From Gilvibacter sp. SZ-19 (GTDB lineage: Bacteria > Bacteroidota > Bacteroidia > Flavobacteriales > Flavobacteriaceae), in contig NZ_CP019333.1 in the NCBI RefSeq assembly GCF_002163875.1, positions 2,114,864 through 2,178,863 on the forward strand: a stretch of 64,000 bases of DNA. Reading direction: 5' to 3'. This document shows positions 61,613-64,000 of this stretch, one piece after another. Position 1 is the first letter of the stretch, and each line of letters starts with the position of its first letter. The notes under the pieces were generated by a model. That model did not search any database. It saw only the letters and a list, made by a program, of their open reading frames with translations, and had not been told where the DNA came from. Made by a program: the position numbers and the translations under genes.

Positions 61613-64000
61613 ATGATGAAAAAAATTACCTTAATACTTCTGGTGCTTCTGGGCTGGGCTTCGACCCACGCGCAGGACATCAATATTCAAGACGGAACCT
61701 TTTTCCTATGTACCGGTACCCTTTATGATACCGGTGGTCCTGCTGCGCCCTACAGCAATGATGAAACTATAGTGATGACCCTTTGTTCAGATACTCCTGG
61801 CATTGGCATTGAACTTGATTTTACCTTCTTCAGTACCCAAGCAGGTGCCGATGTGCTTACCATTTATGACGGACCTGACACGGCTTCGCCTGTTATTGGT
61901 GACTTTTCCGGAACTGCAGGTCCAGGCTTTGTGGCTGCAACAGGTGCTTCTGGTTGTTTGACTTTAGAGTGGAATTCTGACTTTGTGATCAACTCACCGG
62001 GTTGGGAGGCGAATATAAGTTGTTGTCAAGTGATCAATGCGGTCTTTGACAGTTCAACACCTCCGGCCGCTGCAGATGGAACTATATCCGCAGCAGTAGG
62101 GGAGAACATTACCTTTAACGGAAGTGCTGTTTTCTCTATGGACGGTACGGGAGCCACTTATGAGTGGGATTTCGGTGATGGAGCTACCGCATTTGGAACC
62201 ACTGTAGTGCACGCTTATGCAGCTTCAGGAGCTTATCCTGTTACCTTAACGGTGACCGATGCAGCCGGCTGTACCAATAACGATGATATAGACATTACGG
62301 CCCTTATAGGCTTTGGCGGTGCGGATCCAGGAAACTTATTTGTAGACGCTGGGCCAGACGTGACCTTAGATTGTGATGCTGGTGGAAGTGTGACCTTAGT
62401 GGCGGATTTTCAAGAGATCTTCGAGACCTTTAGTACCGATTATACGGTTTCGCCAATTGTGTATAGCCCGCCTTTCCCTTTTGATGGCTTGGCAAATTCT
62501 ATCGATATTACTTCGGATGATACGTGGTCTGCAGTTGATACACTGCCCTTTGACTTTTGTTTCTTCGGAGACTTGGAGCAAGAGTTCCAAGTAGGCTCTA
62601 ATGGGGTTATTCGCTTTGATGTGGACCCAGGAGATGCCTCGAACGGTTGGGCCTTTTCTGAGGACTTGCCTAATAATACCAATCCTACCTTAGGCGAGGC
62701 AAATGTTTTTACTCCAGTACATGATATTCACCCGGGGATCAACCCTGGTAACGAGATTGGATATGAAGTACTCGGCACCTATCCGAACCGTGCATTAGTG
62801 GTTTCTTTCTATGAGGTTGCGATGTTCTCAGGAACTTGTAATGACTTGCTGGCAACCCATATGGCGGTGTTTTATGAATTCTCGAACATCATTGACATCT
62901 ACATTCAAGATAAACCGGTCTGTCCTACATGGAATAGCGGAAATGCCGCCGTCGGAATTCAAAATAACGACGGAGACTTGGCCTATGTGCCACCAGGCCG
63001 AAATACTTCAGATTCTCCTTGGACAACTACTAACGAGGCATGGCGATTCGCGCCAGCTGGAGCTCCGTCTTATGTGTTTGAATGGTTAGACGACACTGGA
63101 GCGGTAGTTGGTATTTCTCCAACACTTACGGTTTCTCCAACAGTAACCACCACTTATACAGCTCGCGTCACTTATACCAACACCTGTAATGGTGAGATTG
63201 TGGTGCTTGAAGATGAGGTCATAGTTACCGTAGACACTCCGTTTACTGTGGATCTTGGCCCAGACATGAGCGTTTGTGATGGCGGGCCGATCATTTTAGA
63301 TGCAGATCCAGGCGTGCCTGGAGTGACTTACGAATGGTATCAAGACGGAACCTTGTTGCCAGGTGAGACCGCTTCCACCTATACAGCTACCACTTCTGGT
63401 ACCTATCGTGTTATTGTTTCCGACGGTAGTTGTGATGCTGGCGATGACATTACCCTAATTATTGGAACTACACCCGTCCCTGGAACCCCAGATCCTTTAG
63501 AGATCTGTGACTTCCCTTTTGATGGTTTTGCTGAGTTTACGCTAACCGACGCAGATGCCCAGATCATTGATGGTGGTACAGGTTTAGTGGTGCGTTATTA
63601 CGAAACCTTGGCCTTGGCAGATGTAGGAGATCCTGCTGATGCTTTAATTAGTCCGTATACGAACACCTCAGATCCGCAGACAGTCTATGCACGCTTGGAA
63701 GAGTCTGCCTCTGGCTGTTATGCTACCGTAGAGCTAGTTCTCGACGTATTGGATGGCCCGGTTGTGAACGATCCGATTCCGGACTATGTGTTGTGTGATG
63801 ATCCTTCTAACGATGGCATAGCACTCTTTGACCTTACAACCATGGAGCCGCTTATCTCTCCGGCACCAGCAGGAGTGATCTTTACCTATCACGAAACTGC
63901 GGCAGACGCGGCAGCAGGAACAGCACCTATAGCTACACCAACTGCTTATAACAACATTTCCAACCCGCAGACCATCTATGTGCGTCTAGAAAGTACAGAT
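61613..64000 (+). CDS. Large CUB/PKD surface protein, 5' part (runs off the window)
   Basis: The frame is open from the ATG at 61613 to the last base, 796 codons. A signal peptide ends at THAQ (about residue 21). Then come a CUB-like domain (about 25-140), a PKD domain (about 145-230) with YEWDFGDGAT, and a beta domain. An Ig-like stretch TYEWYQDGTLLPGETASTYT follows, and at least two copies of a repeat ending Y-x-N-x(2,3)-(D/N)PQT(V/I)YVRL or YARL. This architecture is typical of T9SS-exported type B surface proteins of Flavobacteriia; the C-terminal sorting domain is outside the window. Confidence 0.85.
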   Translation, partial: MMKKITLILLVLLGWASTHAQDINIQDGTFFLCTGTLYDTGGPAAPYSNDETIVMTLCSDTPGIGIELDFTFFSTQAGADVLTIYDGPDTASPVIGDFSGTAGPGFVAATGASGCLTLEWNSDFVINSPGWEANISCCQVINAVFDSSTPPAAADGTISAAVGENITFNGSAVFSMDGTGATYEWDFGDGATAFGTTVVHAYAASGAYPVTLTVTDAAGCTNNDDIDITALIGFGGADPGNLFVDAGPDVTLDCDAGGSVTLVADFQEIFETFSTDYTVSPIVYSPPFPFDGLANSIDITSDDTWSAVDTLPFDFCFFGDLEQEFQVGSNGVIRFDVDPGDASNGWAFSEDLPNNTNPTLGEANVFTPVHDIHPGINPGNEIGYEVLGTYPNRALVVSFYEVAMFSGTCNDLLATHMAVFYEFSNIIDIYIQDKPVCPTWNSGNAAVGIQNNDGDLAYVPPGRNTSDSPWTTTNEAWRFAPAGAPSYVFEWLDDTGAVVGISPTLTVSPTVTTTYTARVTYTNTCNGEIVVLEDEVIVTVDTPFTVDLGPDMSVCDGGPIILDADPGVPGVTYEWYQDGTLLPGETASTYTATTSGTYRVIVSDGSCDAGDDITLIIGTTPVPGTPDPLEICDFPFDGFAEFTLTDADAQIIDGGTGLVVRYYETLALADVGDPADALISPYTNTSDPQTVYARLEESASGCYATVELVLDVLDGPVVNDPIPDYVLCDDPSNDGIALFDLTTMEPLISPAPAGVIFTYHETAADAAAGTAPIATPTAYNNISNPQTIYVRLESTD

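Overview
The window looks like a chromosomal segment of a marine-type Flavobacteriaceae (Bacteroidota). Supporting signs are the fused SecDF, FecI/FecR/TonB-receptor loci, a T9SS-type surface protein, DUF2911 and CtlX proteins, and many flavobacterial promoters of the form TTG-N19/20-TAnnTTTG. The genus cannot be fixed from sequence alone. I see no tRNA, rRNA, CRISPR array, prophage or intact insertion sequence.

Region 1 (1-15979) is the str/S10/spc/alpha ribosomal super-cluster, all on the + strand: 3' part of fusA, rpsJ, rplC to rplO, secY, infA, rpmJ, rpsM, rpsK, rpsD, rpoA, rplQ, ending at a strong terminator. Two genes shorter than 60 codons (rpmD and rpmJ) are included. Three longer spacers hold RNA structure: rpsJ-rplC (a terminator-like hairpin), infA-rpmJ (two hairpins) and rpsK-rpsD (a nested hairpin). 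All are candidate autoregulatory leaders.

Region 2 (16000-28321) has three tandem paralogous secreted proteins of unknown function, then carA, eno, gltA, two guanidino/ureido-hydrolase-superfamily genes (DDAH-like and ctlX), an SDR/DUF2867 protein, a small unknown gene and argS. Most transcription units end in clear intrinsic terminators.

Region 3 (28322-41306) is the most interesting. Two complete ECF sigma-FecR-TonB-dependent receptor operons lie head to tail on the - strand. A + strand cluster of lipoproteins (two sharing an unnamed repeated module, one with four FAS1 domains) lies beside the second. Reading the spacers by eye revealed five copies of one bipartite motif, GGTAGG-N17-TGTTNTAY, always with the same spacing. 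They sit in both sigma-fecR gaps, divergently upstream of both sigma genes, and upstream of the FAS1 gene. I propose these are the promoters used by the two ECF factors. One of the five drives no obvious protein gene. It points into a 1-kb gap containing a structured element with an intrinsic terminator, so it may transcribe an ECF-controlled small RNA. The same gap holds two 128-bp direct repeats that are about 87% identical.

Region 4 (41307-64000) is mostly housekeeping: ffh-folD, a - strand group (HerA/DUF853 ATPase, lipoprotein, VOC protein, methyltransferase), a RidA-like lipoprotein, queE, DUF2911, gyrB, mdh, secDF, and a - strand operon folE-cysS-yidD-lgt-DUF192. The window closes with a small secreted protein and the 5' part of a large CUB/PKD-type surface protein that runs off the end.
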